Source of the DNA: JBGRQB01 sp041725875
GTDB lineage: Bacteria; Bacteroidota; Ignavibacteria; Ignavibacteriales; Melioribacteraceae
Length of the DNA: 23,805 nucleotides
Assembly: GCA_041725875.1 (NCBI GenBank)
Contig: JBGRQB010000051.1
Location: forward strand, 1 to 23,805
Direction: 5' to 3'
Position numbers and translations under genes: made by a program. Shown here piece by piece: positions 8,599-17,469 of this stretch. The notes under the pieces are model-generated. The model did not search any database and was not told where the DNA came from. It saw only the letters and a program-made list of their open reading frames with translations. How positions within the stretch are numbered: the first letter of the stretch is position 1; every line of letters starts with the position of its first letter.

Positions 8599-9621
8599 TC
8601 AGTTTCCGTAATTTATGGCTTTCAAAATTTTAGAAGTAATATTTTCTGCCGACAAACTTTCATCCCCTTTATATTTACACACTTCGGGATGATGTTCGCA
8701 AATCTTATCGCAATTCTTCTGATCCGGAAAAACAACAACCGCATCCGGATGAAACGGTCCCCAGCGTTCCGGTCTGCAAGGAGTCAGATAACAATATAAT
8801 GTTACGGTTTTTATTCCGCAGGCAGATGCAATGTGCATTGGTCCGGTAGCAGTAGAAAAGAAAAGATCTAACGCAGCAATATTTATAATTGATTCTCTCA
8901 AAGTGTTATTTACATTTGGATACTTAACATTTTTGATTCTTTTTATTTCGTGAGGAACATCATTATCAGTTACAATTACCTGAATATCTTCTCTTTCATT
9001 TAGTAATTCGATAATTCTTTTATACTCTTCCGTTTCAATGTTAGGAGTTGAATTTCTGTAAGTTGTATGAATTCCCACCAGATATTTTTTATCACCCAGA
9101 AGTTCTTTTTTTACTTCGTTAATTTTATTTTTTTCTTCATCTGAAAAATATATTTCGGAAGAATAATTGTCTGTTTTAACACCAATAGATCTTGCCAGAT
9201 CCATACAATAATCGGCTTCGTGTCTGAGAGGTATATATTTGTTTCTGGATACAAACTTGGAAAAAGTTAACATCTGATAAAGTTTGTGTCCCACTCCTAC
9301 TCTGTTTTTTATTCCGGCAGCAAAAAGCATATAGCAGATTCTTTCATTGGGAAGAAGCATTAGTGCATCTGTAAATTGAAACTTTCTGATTTCTTTTGCT
9401 CTTTTCCAAAATCCTTCCCATTTGTTTTCAGGAGTGAAATCATCAATAATAACTTCATCCACAAAAGGATTATTTTGGAAAATATCTTTAGTGTAGCTTC
9501 TTACCAGAACTGCGACAAAACTATCGGGAAACTGTGACTTAATTTCTCTCGGAATACCGGTAGATAAAACAACATCACCAATTCTGTCGGGTCTGCTTAT
9601 TAAAATGCGTTTTTGTGTCAT
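8599..9621 (-). CDS. Glycosyltransferase family 9 (ADP-heptose:LPS heptosyltransferase-like)
   Basis: Inverting GT-B glycosyltransferase of 340 residues, similar to RfaF/RfaC, which add heptose to the inner core of lipopolysaccharide on the cytoplasmic side. Visible blocks are the N-terminal RPDRIGDVVLSTGIPREIK loop (10-28) and the donor-binding STATGPMHIASACG segment (256-269) followed by TVTLYC and PERWGP. The C-terminal part has a cysteine-rich stretch (C304, C308, C315) often seen in GT9 proteins. The ATG at 9621 is natural, since the Rossmann strand starts at once. It is transcribed away from the neighbouring methyltransferase and followed by the SRP RNA. The sugar donor is not determined; lineages without heptose LPS also have GT9 enzymes. 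Confidence 0.88.
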   Translation of the reverse strand: MTQKRILISRPDRIGDVVLSTGIPREIKSQFPDSFVAVLVRSYTKDIFQNNPFVDEVIIDDFTPENKWEGFWKRAKEIRKFQFTDALMLLPNERICYMLFAAGIKNRVGVGHKLYQMLTFSKFVSRNKYIPLRHEADYCMDLARSIGVKTDNYSSEIYFSDEEKNKINEVKKELLGDKKYLVGIHTTYRNSTPNIETEEYKRIIELLNEREDIQVIVTDNDVPHEIKRIKNVKYPNVNNTLRESIINIAALDLFFSTATGPMHIASACGIKTVTLYCYLTPCRPERWGPFHPDAVVVFPDQKNCDKICEHHPEVCKYKGDESLSAENITSKILKAINYGN

Positions 9622-9697
9622 ATAATTTTCAGAATAACTTTCTTTTACTTATTTTAGCAGCAATCGAAATCAGCAAATGAAATCAAGAGCATAAATT

Positions 9698-10426
9698 TTG
9701 CAACACAAATTTAACTATATTCAGCACTATAAGAAAGACGCAAAAGTATTTAATTATTTTCAGGAAAAACCGGGTGGAACCGCTCACGACGAGCGCCGGG
9801 TAAGAGAGACTATTCTTCATTCACTGCCTCAAAATTACAATACAGTTCTGGATGTTGGCTGCGGATCGGCCTGGGTTGCAAAAGAACTTCTTCCAAAAGA
9901 TAAAAAAGTAATTTCTCTTGATTTAAGTTTTGAAAATGTAAAAAAGGCACTCGATTTATATCCTTCAAAAAAACACAGCGGATTAATAAGTGACTCATTC
10001 AATCTTGCCATTGCCGATAACAGCATAGATCTGATAATTGCTTCTGAAATAATTGAACATGTTGTTGATCCCGGAAGTTTTGTAAAAGAGCTTATGCGTG
10101 TGTTAAAACCGGATGGAACATTAATAATTACAACTCCTTATAAAGAGCTTTTGCAATATTCACTTTGCATTCACTGCAACAAAGAAACCCCGCTTCACGC
10201 GCATATACATTCTTTTGATGAAGAAATACTTTTATCGCTCTATAAAGAAAAAGATCTGAAAAGAATAGGATATTTTACATTTGGAAACAAAGCGCTTATT
10301 CATCTGAGGATGCATGTAATTTTGAAATATCTGCCTTACAGATTGTGGAGATTTGCAGATTCATTTGCCAACTTTTTTATTCGCCACAAAATTCACATCA
10401 TTGTAAAATATGAAAAAGCTATTTAG
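9698..10426 (+). CDS. Class I SAM-dependent methyltransferase
   Basis: Predicted methyltransferase of 242 residues with a Rossmann-like fold. Motif I is LDVGCGSAW (51-59), an acidic residue ends strand 2 (VISLDLS, about 71-77), and the post-motif region has DLIIASEIIEHVVDP (111-125) and RVLKPDGTLIITTP (134-147), the usual Methyltransf_11 layout. It starts at a TTG codon: a stop lies two codons upstream and no ATG occurs before motif I. AAGAG about 10 bases upstream is a possible ribosome binding site. The C-terminal part is basic with aromatic residues and could touch membrane or lipid-linked sugar. Between two glycan genes, a sugar or polyprenyl-linked substrate is a reasonable guess, not shown. 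It overlaps the facing GT2 gene by 8 bases. Confidence 0.85.
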   Translation: MQHKFNYIQHYKKDAKVFNYFQEKPGGTAHDERRVRETILHSLPQNYNTVLDVGCGSAWVAKELLPKDKKVISLDLSFENVKKALDLYPSKKHSGLISDSFNLAIADNSIDLIIASEIIEHVVDPGSFVKELMRVLKPDGTLIITTPYKELLQYSLCIHCNKETPLHAHIHSFDEEILLSLYKEKDLKRIGYFTFGNKALIHLRMHVILKYLPYRLWRFADSFANFFIRHKIHIIVKYEKAI

Positions 10427-11315
10427 ATTTATACCCTTTAAGAATTGAACTCATTACCAGATAATGTACTGCCAATATTTTCATCTCCCCGATAAATAAC
10501 GGCATTAAACTTTTTATAACTGCTGCAACAGGGTTTGATAAAATCATTCTCATTATTTTTTGTTTAAGAGAAATCCCTTCAAACAAATCAACTCTGAACA
10601 CGGTAGCAAGCTCAGGATGTTTTTTTCTCATAAGCTTCAAATTTCTTGCGCCAAATTCTTCCATCTGCAAAAGCGCTTTATCAAGAGTCTTTTCCATTTC
10701 AGAAAAAGCAGCAGCAGCTTTATTAAATATTACTTTGAGTCCAAACTCTTTATTTAATCTGTAACCCAATTCCGTATCATCACCACCGTAGGATTTACTC
10801 ATTTCAAGATCTTGTCCGCCCGACTCAAGGAAATGTTTTGTTTTAAACGCCACATTTTGTGTGTTTAAATAATGTGAAGGAATCTCTTCCCTGTTTTTAT
10901 ATTTCCCCTTTCCTCTTGTCTGAAGATATCTTGCCCAAATATTTGTTTTTGTATTTATGTAATAAATTTCACCAACAGAAATAACATCTTCCTGTTCAAG
11001 AAGTTCTTTATGTTTTTGAATCAAATCAGGTTTTGGAACACAATCGGAATCGAGTAATAATAAATACTCAGAAGTTAAAAAAGGAATGCAAAGATTACGC
11101 GTAAGGTTCCTTCCATTGTTCTTTTTATCAGGATGTTCCAATACTTTCAAATCAAGATCAAATTTTTCATTCTGCAAATACTCAACTGTTCCGTCTGTAG
11201 AACCATCCACACAGATAAATACTTTTATCTCTTTGAAGGTTTGTTTTTCAAGAGCTTTTATAGAGCGTTTTAATTCCGCTAAATTGTTATATGTCGGTAA
11301 TACTACATCAAACAT
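10419..11315 (-). CDS. Glycosyltransferase family 2
   Basis: GT-A fold transferase of 298 residues. The nucleotide-binding start VVLPTYNN (4-11), VDGSTDGT (36-43), the metal-binding DXD-like DSDC (89-92) and the acceptor/base block GGDDTELGYRL (177-187) are all present. The C-terminus (about 255-295) has weakly hydrophobic, basic segments that may attach it to the membrane. It is the last gene of a tightly spaced minus-strand set: 2 bases separate it from the GT4 gene. It would add one sugar to a lipid-linked glycan in the cytosol. Donor and linkage cannot be read from the sequence. Its TAG stop overlaps the end of the methyltransferase gene on the other strand. Confidence 0.9.
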   Translation of the reverse strand: MFDVVLPTYNNLAELKRSIKALEKQTFKEIKVFICVDGSTDGTVEYLQNEKFDLDLKVLEHPDKKNNGRNLTRNLCIPFLTSEYLLLLDSDCVPKPDLIQKHKELLEQEDVISVGEIYYINTKTNIWARYLQTRGKGKYKNREEIPSHYLNTQNVAFKTKHFLESGGQDLEMSKSYGGDDTELGYRLNKEFGLKVIFNKAAAAFSEMEKTLDKALLQMEEFGARNLKLMRKKHPELATVFRVDLFEGISLKQKIMRMILSNPVAAVIKSLMPLFIGEMKILAVHYLVMSSILKGYKSK

Positions 11316-11317
11316 AA

Positions 11318-12436
11318 TTATATAAAATGATTATATATTTTTTCAAACTCTTTGTTCCAGTTTAACTCTTCAGATGCGGGTTTACAACTTTTAACAGCTG
11401 AATTATAATCCTCTTTATCATCATTCCATTTTTCGATAATTTCAATCAACTCATCAGCTGCACCTTCAGGAACAACTTTTCCGACATTAAATTTGTCAAC
11501 AATCTTTTTCATCTGCGGCATATCGCTTGCAATTACCGGAATTCCTGCCATTATATATTCAAATAATTTATTCGGTAAAGCATAATAATTATTTTTACTG
11601 ATATTATCGATTAAGGATAAACCTATATCTGCACCGGCAGTATAATTCAATAATTCATTTTGCGGAACCTTACCTGCGAAATGTACTTTATCTTCAATTC
11701 CCATTTCAGCAGCCATTTTTTCATAATATCCGCCATCTTCACCGCCACCTAGCAACACAAGATAACATTTATCATATTTTTTTACTACGTCAAAATAAGT
11801 TTCAATTCCGCGACCCAAAACAATTATCCCCTGATAAAGAATAATCTTTCCGCCATTATAATTTTTGAATTTTGTTTTATAATCTACGGGAGTGATATTT
11901 TCAACAGGTAACGGAAGATTTCTCAACACATCTGTTTTAGGAAGATTATATAAGTTTTCAATATAATCAGAATCCATTCTTCCTGTTGTAACTATATAAT
12001 CACACTTTTTAATGTAGTGACCTTCAATAATTTTTACGAGTCGTTTAACAAATTTTTTCGAATTAAGTGCCGGAATTTCAGTATAGACTTCTCTTGAATC
12101 GTAAAAAACTTTTTTTCTTTTTAACTTTGCTGCAATGGTACAAAAAGGGAGAGAATAAAGATCTGAAGCAAAGTAAATATCAGATTTTTGTTTCATTAAT
12201 CTGCTGAATAGTTTTAATCCGAACTTTAAATAAAACAAAACTGAGAAACTTGTTTTATTCAGCTTTTCAACTCTCACACTCTCAGTCTCAAATGTCTCGA
12301 ACTCTGGAGTGAGCCAGTCAAAGCCATTAAACTTAACTTCGTGTCCATACCCCTGCAAAGATTTAACAAGGTTGTATGTTCTTGTATCAAAATTTATGTT
12401 TCCCAAAAAACCGATTGAGACTTTCTTTTTTTCCAT
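11318..12436 (-). CDS. Glycosyltransferase family 4
   Basis: Retaining GT-B transferase of 372 residues. The N-terminal domain starts with VSIGFLGNINFDTR and contains FYDSREVYTE (111-120), a pattern seen in GT4 proteins. The C-terminal donor-binding domain has IILYQGII (198-205), LVLLGGG (226-232), a VHFAGKVPQNEL segment (251-262) and the E(x)7E-like block NKLFEYIMAGIPVIASD (289-305). The gene is separated from the flippase gene by one base and from the GT2 gene by two, so cotranslation in one operon is very likely. Its role is presumably adding a sugar during assembly of the repeat unit exported by the flippase. The donor is unknown. Confidence 0.9.
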   Translation of the reverse strand: MEKKKVSIGFLGNINFDTRTYNLVKSLQGYGHEVKFNGFDWLTPEFETFETESVRVEKLNKTSFSVLFYLKFGLKLFSRLMKQKSDIYFASDLYSLPFCTIAAKLKRKKVFYDSREVYTEIPALNSKKFVKRLVKIIEGHYIKKCDYIVTTGRMDSDYIENLYNLPKTDVLRNLPLPVENITPVDYKTKFKNYNGGKIILYQGIIVLGRGIETYFDVVKKYDKCYLVLLGGGEDGGYYEKMAAEMGIEDKVHFAGKVPQNELLNYTAGADIGLSLIDNISKNNYYALPNKLFEYIMAGIPVIASDMPQMKKIVDKFNVGKVVPEGAADELIEIIEKWNDDKEDYNSAVKSCKPASEELNWNKEFEKIYNHFI

Positions 12437-12437
12437 A

Positions 12438-13877
12438 TTAAAAACTTGATTTGACTTTTCTAAAACTCAAAAATAAGAAAACTGTTCCTGCAATAAAAAC
12501 AAGTGATTTAATCGTAACACTATCGGGAAAATAATTTTGAGCAAACAGGTATAATCCGATTGCGGTAAAAAGTATCAAAATCATTTTAAGGAAATTATAT
12601 TTTACAGATAATGTTTTTTGTGCAAACCAGACTGTCACCAAAGCAAGAACTGCAAATGATAAAAGAGTAACAATTGCTGCTCCCCAATAAGAATAGACAG
12701 GAACCAAAATCAGATTAAGCAACACATTGATTAAAGTTGCCCCAAAGGTAATTAAAGCAAGCTTGTGGGTGTTGCCTTTAAAGTGAAACGGAATTGTATA
12801 GTTTGTATAAATTCCCATAAAAATATATGATAAAACAATTACGGGAATTATCTCAACTGCATCGTGAAAAGCAGGATCTATTATATATATATTTCCCAGA
12901 TTAAAATTCACAATTTCCCTGTAAAATAATCCGATAAATAAAAATATCACAATCATTAAACAGAAAAAACTTTCAAAAATAATGCTGAGAGTTTTTGTAT
13001 GTTCTTTCTCTTTTTTCAGAAGATTTAATGCAAAAGGAATTACCGCAGTTGCATAAGCTGTTACAAAGAGATTCATTCCTGTCCCAAACTTGTAACTTGC
13101 ACTATACTTTCCAACTTCTGCTGTGCTGAAAAAATATTTCAGAATATATGTATCAGCAGAATTAAGCGTCATAACACAAGCCGATGTAAGCATAACAGGA
13201 ACACTATATTTAAATAACTTACGATACAGTTCCTTATCAAATGAAAACCTGATTAAAACTTTTTGCTTTATCAGCAGATAAAGAGAGATTGCAATAATTG
13301 TAATCAGATAACTCCATACTGCTCCCATCAAGCCTTGTTCAAGGTACCAGACAAGCAAAATGTTGAGTCCGATAGTAAGAGTACCCCTGACAGCACTCAC
13401 AACCAAAAATACTTTCGATTTCTGTTCTCCTATAACTGTAAACAAAAAGTATCTTGTTACAGTATCGAAAAAGAGCGAAAGTGACGTAAGGATAATCAGA
13501 CTCTGATACTTATCAGTACCAAAAATTATATTGCTAAACTGATTTGAGAAAAGAGCAACAAGAAGCGTAAAAAAAAGTGATGGAATCATCATTCCGGTAA
13601 AAACTGTTGAATCAAGTTTTGAATGAGGATTATCTTCTGCCTTAAATTTTATCAGACTATTTTCAATTCCCATCCCATACAAAAAAGCTCCTATTGATAC
13701 CGAAGCAATAAAAATTGAATAAACTCCGTAATCGTCAGGAGAAAAAATACTTGTATAAAAAGGGAGTAAAAGAAAAACAACACTCCGTTCAAAAACAAAT
13801 GAAAGTGTGTATGCAAGATTCTTTTTGAAAAAGGTTTTCAAATAACCGGATATGTCATTTTGAGTTGTCTGACTCAT
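12438..13877 (-). CDS. Wzx-like polysaccharide flippase (MOP superfamily)
   Basis: Integral membrane protein of 479 residues with about fourteen hydrophobic helices spread over the whole length and a short cytoplasmic N-terminal tail. The opening segment (FFKKNLAYTLSFVFERSVVFLLLPFYTSIFSP) and the conserved DYGVYSIF region are typical of Wzx/RfbX-type translocases, which flip undecaprenyl-linked oligosaccharides across the inner membrane. The position directly before two glycosyltransferase genes fits this role. A hairpin lies between the FemAB-like gene and the start at 13877. No polymerase (Wzy) or chain-length regulator is visible in the window, so either the system exports single units or those genes are elsewhere. 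A lipid II flippase (MurJ) is less likely, given the context and sequence. Confidence 0.87.
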   Translation of the reverse strand: MSQTTQNDISGYLKTFFKKNLAYTLSFVFERSVVFLLLPFYTSIFSPDDYGVYSIFIASVSIGAFLYGMGIENSLIKFKAEDNPHSKLDSTVFTGMMIPSLFFTLLVALFSNQFSNIIFGTDKYQSLIILTSLSLFFDTVTRYFLFTVIGEQKSKVFLVVSAVRGTLTIGLNILLVWYLEQGLMGAVWSYLITIIAISLYLLIKQKVLIRFSFDKELYRKLFKYSVPVMLTSACVMTLNSADTYILKYFFSTAEVGKYSASYKFGTGMNLFVTAYATAVIPFALNLLKKEKEHTKTLSIIFESFFCLMIVIFLFIGLFYREIVNFNLGNIYIIDPAFHDAVEIIPVIVLSYIFMGIYTNYTIPFHFKGNTHKLALITFGATLINVLLNLILVPVYSYWGAAIVTLLSFAVLALVTVWFAQKTLSVKYNFLKMILILFTAIGLYLFAQNYFPDSVTIKSLVFIAGTVFLFLSFRKVKSSF

Positions 13878-13886
13878 AAACAGAAA

Positions 13887-13905
13887 AGAGAGGTAAAACC
13901 TCTCT
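13887..13905 (-). terminator. Hairpin between the FemAB-like and flippase genes (attenuator-like)
   Basis: AGAGAGG (13887-13893) and CCTCTCT (13899-13905) form a 7-bp perfect stem with a 5-base loop, extendable by one T-A pair. On the minus strand it is followed by TTTTCTG and the flippase ATG 9 bases later. The left arm as read (AGAGAGG) resembles a ribosome binding site, so the stem could hide it. It could be a weak terminator or a translational control element. Confidence 0.45.
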
Positions 13906-13906
13906 A

Positions 13907-14875
13907 TTATATTTCTTTATAAAATGTATCTCTAAAAATTCCGCGGGCTCCGAAGTTTTCTTTGAACCTTCCCAGTCCCCAGTTAGGTTCCATATTAACT
14001 GTAAAAATTCCAAAGTCAAGAAACTTAAAGCCTTCTTCCTGATATCTTTTCATAATTTCATAGAATAGAAGATTAACCGGTCTGTACTCCTGATAATCTT
14101 CGTCGTGACTAATATAAAAAGCCAGCACAACTTTATCGTTGGCACTGAAATTACAAACTCCGGCAATCAATTTTTCGCCAAGAAATGCACCAAACAATCT
14201 GATCTTTCCGGGATACATCAATTTAAGTTTCAGCAACTCTTCCAGAGAATGAGTAGGAGTAACATCGTGGCGCATTTTCAAATTCTTTTTAAGAATTTCG
14301 TAATACTGGTCAAATCTTTCTGTTTCAACAATTTCAATTCCCTGTTTTACAGATTTATTAACTGCGGTTCTTGCTTCGGGACGAAAAGTTGATAAAATTT
14401 TATCTTTCGGAGTATCGAGCTGAACAACACTTGAAACTTCTCTTTTAAGATATTCAAAACCATTTCTGAAAAGTGCAAAATCAAGATAATTGGAATACTT
14501 GGAAAGATAAATCATAGGAGGCAATGTAATTTGCACTGCATCGCACTTTTGATCTTTTCCAAACTGTTCAAAAGATTTCACAAGATCAAAAGCATCTTTC
14601 AGATTCAAATCACTTTTATGAATAAATCCGCCGTAAGAAGATCCTCCGTGAGAGATTAAAACTTTTTTTCCGTCACGCTCTCTGATAGTGGCAGGTAATA
14701 CGGAAAAGAGTTTTCCCTTTTTTGTAATTACCGCACAATCGTCGCTGAATCTTCCTTCGGGATGATATGAAAGAAATTTTCTTTCGTGAAAAATTGTTCC
14801 GTTATCAGATCCTTTAACAAAATTATCCCATTCTTCATTAGTTAAGTTCGAATCTTTAAAATGCAATATTTCCAT
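13907..14875 (-). CDS. FemAB/GNAT-like acyltransferase
   Basis: Protein of 322 residues with two tandem GNAT-like halves. The second half has the pattern of the FemAB/BioF2-like GNAT fold: YYEILKKNLKMRHDV (about 195-209), then a strand-rich segment with IRLFGAFLGEKLIAGVCNF, AFYISHDEDYQEYRPVNLLFYEIMKRY and a C-terminal FLDFGIFTVN...WGLGRFKENFGA. FemX/FemA relatives add amino acids from tRNA to peptidoglycan precursors; other members acetylate or amino-acylate sugars. Here it stands between a PorV-like gene and a flippase, so modification of an exported glycan repeat is a reasonable guess. Catalytic residues cannot be identified with certainty. It is spaced 30 bases from the PorV-like gene and 29 from the flippase. 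Confidence 0.78.
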   Translation of the reverse strand: MEILHFKDSNLTNEEWDNFVKGSDNGTIFHERKFLSYHPEGRFSDDCAVITKKGKLFSVLPATIRERDGKKVLISHGGSSYGGFIHKSDLNLKDAFDLVKSFEQFGKDQKCDAVQITLPPMIYLSKYSNYLDFALFRNGFEYLKREVSSVVQLDTPKDKILSTFRPEARTAVNKSVKQGIEIVETERFDQYYEILKKNLKMRHDVTPTHSLEELLKLKLMYPGKIRLFGAFLGEKLIAGVCNFSANDKVVLAFYISHDEDYQEYRPVNLLFYEIMKRYQEEGFKFLDFGIFTVNMEPNWGLGRFKENFGARGIFRDTFYKEI

Positions 14876-14905
14876 AGTTTAACCTGATTTTATTTTGAAC
14901 AATTT

Positions 14906-15886
14906 CTAAAAATTGAAATTTACACCAACAACGTGAAGATCACCCGAAGAATATGGCTCAACAACAAAAGCGTAATTTATTCCAATAATATTATTATTTA
15001 GTTTGTAAAAATAAGAAAATCCGAATGAAGGTCTAACAGGAATATCCATATTTTCCAGATGAATTCTGTCGCACCCTGCTCTGACAGTCAAATTTTCATG
15101 AATTTTATATTCGGAACCAACTCTGACGATATCTGTTTCTGCATTACTGCTTTCATAATCAACTGCAACAAGCAGTTTATTTTCAAGCGTTTTGTAAGCT
15201 AAACCAAATTTAGTTAAAACAGGAAACTTATGTGTTGTTTTTGTACCGCTTGAACCGTAAATATCGGAACTGTCCCATTCATCTTTTGCATTAAGATCAG
15301 TAATTGTAAATGCCGCAGTAAGATTTTCTGTTATTCTGTAAATTGCACCAATATCAATACCAATGCTTGTACTGGTAAGATCTTCATACAAATCGTAATA
15401 GTAATACTTAAAAGTAACACCAAGTGTAAACTTTTCTGAAAACTTATTTGCAAGAGCAATATAAAACTGATTTTGCGATGTTGAAAGATTTCCTGTAAAA
15501 GTTCCTTCGTTATCATATCCGGGAATATCGGAAACACCTGAATTTATTATACCGGCACTAAATCCAAGATATCTTTCTGTGTTGCCTCTTGATTTAAGCT
15601 TAAACTTTTTTGTAAAGGAAAGGAAGTTTAGTTTCCTGTCCAGAGTCATAAATGTATATGAAGTCTGGAAACTGTTTTTTTCCTGAAAGACTGACAATGC
15701 AGGATTGTAATAAGTAAAAACATTTCCATCTATAACGGCAGACATAGCATTACCCATACCCATTCCTCTGGCACCAAATCCTAGTCTGGCAAAACTCCCG
15801 GCCTTTGAGTTATAGGGTGAAGATTCTGACTGCGCATATATTAAAGTCGATAAAATAAAAATCGATATAAATATTAACTTTTTCAA
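14906..15886 (-). CDS. PorV/PorQ-family outer-membrane protein
   Basis: Outer-membrane beta-barrel-type protein of 326 residues. The N-terminus (MKKLIFISIFILSTLIYAQ when started at the TTG) is a classic signal peptide. The mature start KAGSFARLGFGARGMGMGNAMSAV followed by YNPAL matches the PorV/PorQ family (UPF0164-like), whose members help type IX secretion deliver proteins to the surface, or sit beside such systems. I chose the TTG at 15884-15886 because AGAGG lies 5 bases before it; the ATG at 15928 would add 14 residues that spoil the signal peptide and would overlap the upstream gene. The Asp-box protein gene directly upstream ends in a secretion-like tail, so the two may work together. 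The gene ends with TAG. Confidence 0.83.
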   Translation of the reverse strand: MKKLIFISIFILSTLIYAQSESSPYNSKAGSFARLGFGARGMGMGNAMSAVIDGNVFTYYNPALSVFQEKNSFQTSYTFMTLDRKLNFLSFTKKFKLKSRGNTERYLGFSAGIINSGVSDIPGYDNEGTFTGNLSTSQNQFYIALANKFSEKFTLGVTFKYYYYDLYEDLTSTSIGIDIGAIYRITENLTAAFTITDLNAKDEWDSSDIYGSSGTKTTHKFPVLTKFGLAYKTLENKLLVAVDYESSNAETDIVRVGSEYKIHENLTVRAGCDRIHLENMDIPVRPSFGFSYFYKLNNNIIGINYAFVVEPYSSGDLHVVGVNFNF

Positions 15887-15891
15887 ATTAA

Positions 15892-15896
15892 CCTCT
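15892..15896 (-). promoter_or_regulatory. Ribosome binding site of the PorV-like gene (decides the TTG start)
   Basis: On the minus strand AGAGG precedes the TTG by 5 bases in the 16-base gap after the upstream stop. The alternative ATG lies inside the upstream gene. Confidence 0.55.
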
Positions 15897-15902
15897 GTTT
15901 GA

Positions 15903-17468
15903 TTACAATACAACAAGAATTTTTCCAAAAACAGGATCGTCTGAATCTACGTCCACTCTGTAAAAATAAACACCGTTTGGAACAGTTTTTCCATAATCAT
16001 CTTTTCCGTCCCAGGTATCTATTTTTTCACCTTTGTTATTTCGAGTTGTGTTTTGAATAACTGTTCTAACAAGATTCATCCCGAAATCAAAAATACGGAT
16101 TGTTACCTCTCCACTCTCTTTCTGCAGAAAATATTTAATATTTACCACACTGTTTTTTGGTCTGAACGGATTAGGAAAAGCATAACTTTTCTGCGGTTTG
16201 CCTGTTTCAAAAAATACTTTCCAGTCACCTTCCCAGGCATTTCCTGTTTCGTTTAATCTTGTTAATCCTCTTACGCTTCCAAGCCAGATATCGTAAGAAA
16301 AATCGGGACGCTGTAAAGAACCTGCAACGTGATAATCTAAAGTGTTTGCAGAAACATAAGTTTGTGAGTCAGTTATTTTTCCTGCTTCAACCCAGGTTTT
16401 TCCACCATCGGAAGTTCTTAACATTCCTTTGCCTGTTGTAGGAACAAAAACATCTGTGCCTTTAAAGCCGATATAATGTGCTTTGTAGCCTTCGAGAACT
16501 GTTGTCCAGGTTTCACCAAAATCATAAGAGTATGAAACTCCCATTTTTTCTCCCTGTCCCTCTGCGGCACGACAAGAAGCCCAGATCGATTTATCAACAG
16601 GGTTGTAAGCAATATTGGTAACAAAATTACCAACTATTCCATTTGCCTGATTTTGATGATTAACTTTTTTCCAGCTCATTCCGCCGTCAAAAGTAATATT
16701 AATTCCACCTGCGGTTCCAACCAGAACTGTGTCTTTATTCACAGCTTCAACAGAAAATATTCTGTGGTTTACGTGATCTTCCGGACCAAAATTACCTGCA
16801 ACCGGCTGTAATGAAAAATTAAGTGTATCTGTCGGAGAAATAGAATCAAGTTCATCAGGCGGCAGTACAACTCTTTCCCAGTTTTGTCCCATATCTGAAG
16901 ATTTTCTTAATCCTCCTGCAAATGAAGCGATCCAGATTGTTCCGTCAACAACTTCAACATCCCAGGTAATATTATTTACTTTGGAAGTAACAGGCAATGC
17001 TCTCAGATTATTTATTCCGTATGTAATTAACGTATCTCCTTCAGCATCAACTGGTTGCTCAATATGATACCAGGTTACGCCTTCATCAATTGTGTAAACC
17101 AGTCCGCCCCCAACATCTTTAGTAGATCCGAGCAAAGTTTCTCTGTGTCCGAACGAACACCATAAAACTCCGTTATCATAATCCATAAAGTAGGCGCTTT
17201 CATTTTCAAGTACATCTTCATCCGGATAACTAACCCAGTTTAGACCATTATCAGTTGATTTACTCAATCCTTTATTAGTAAGCACCCAGATAATATCTCT
17301 TGTTAAAACAAGATCTGTTGCACTGTTTCCAACCGGATTTTTAACACTCTCTTCTGCTGAGGCTTTGGCCAAAGTTCCGGTTGAAAATTTATAATTCACC
17401 GGCATATTTTGTGCAAAAATTCCACCGATAAAACATAATATTGTTATCAGTTTTATAATTTTATTCAT
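15903..17468 (-). CDS. Secreted Asp-box (BNR) propeller protein with C-terminal FlgD-like/T9SS-like tail
   Basis: Exported protein of 521 residues. Residues 1-20 form a signal peptide ending at FAQ. Residues about 50-420 form a beta-propeller with six visible Asp-box motifs (S/T-x-D-x-G-x-x-W): SKSTDNGLNW (69-78), YTIDEGVTW (125-133), RKSSDMGQNW (188-197), ITFDGGMSW (258-266), YSYDFGETW (313-321) and RTSDGGKTW (351-359). The C-terminus starts with FPNPFRPKN (431-439) and ends with NGVYFYRVDV and KILVVL, typical of the FlgD-like Ig/Por secretion-system sorting domain. It probably binds a ligand or glycan at the cell surface; no sialidase active-site arginines can be claimed. The gene lies one base after the lipoprotein stop, so the pair is cotranslated. 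Delivery by type IX secretion is inferred; no T9SS core genes are in the window. Confidence 0.83.
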   Translation of the reverse strand: MNKIIKLITILCFIGGIFAQNMPVNYKFSTGTLAKASAEESVKNPVGNSATDLVLTRDIIWVLTNKGLSKSTDNGLNWVSYPDEDVLENESAYFMDYDNGVLWCSFGHRETLLGSTKDVGGGLVYTIDEGVTWYHIEQPVDAEGDTLITYGINNLRALPVTSKVNNITWDVEVVDGTIWIASFAGGLRKSSDMGQNWERVVLPPDELDSISPTDTLNFSLQPVAGNFGPEDHVNHRIFSVEAVNKDTVLVGTAGGINITFDGGMSWKKVNHQNQANGIVGNFVTNIAYNPVDKSIWASCRAAEGQGEKMGVSYSYDFGETWTTVLEGYKAHYIGFKGTDVFVPTTGKGMLRTSDGGKTWVEAGKITDSQTYVSANTLDYHVAGSLQRPDFSYDIWLGSVRGLTRLNETGNAWEGDWKVFFETGKPQKSYAFPNPFRPKNSVVNIKYFLQKESGEVTIRIFDFGMNLVRTVIQNTTRNNKGEKIDTWDGKDDYGKTVPNGVYFYRVDVDSDDPVFGKILVVL

Positions 17469-17469
17469 T

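Noticed and set aside
15887..15928. ATG-started extension of the PorV-like gene
   Set aside because: It would overlap the upstream gene and place 14 polar residues before a signal peptide that is complete when the TTG start is used; AGAGG stands right before the TTG.
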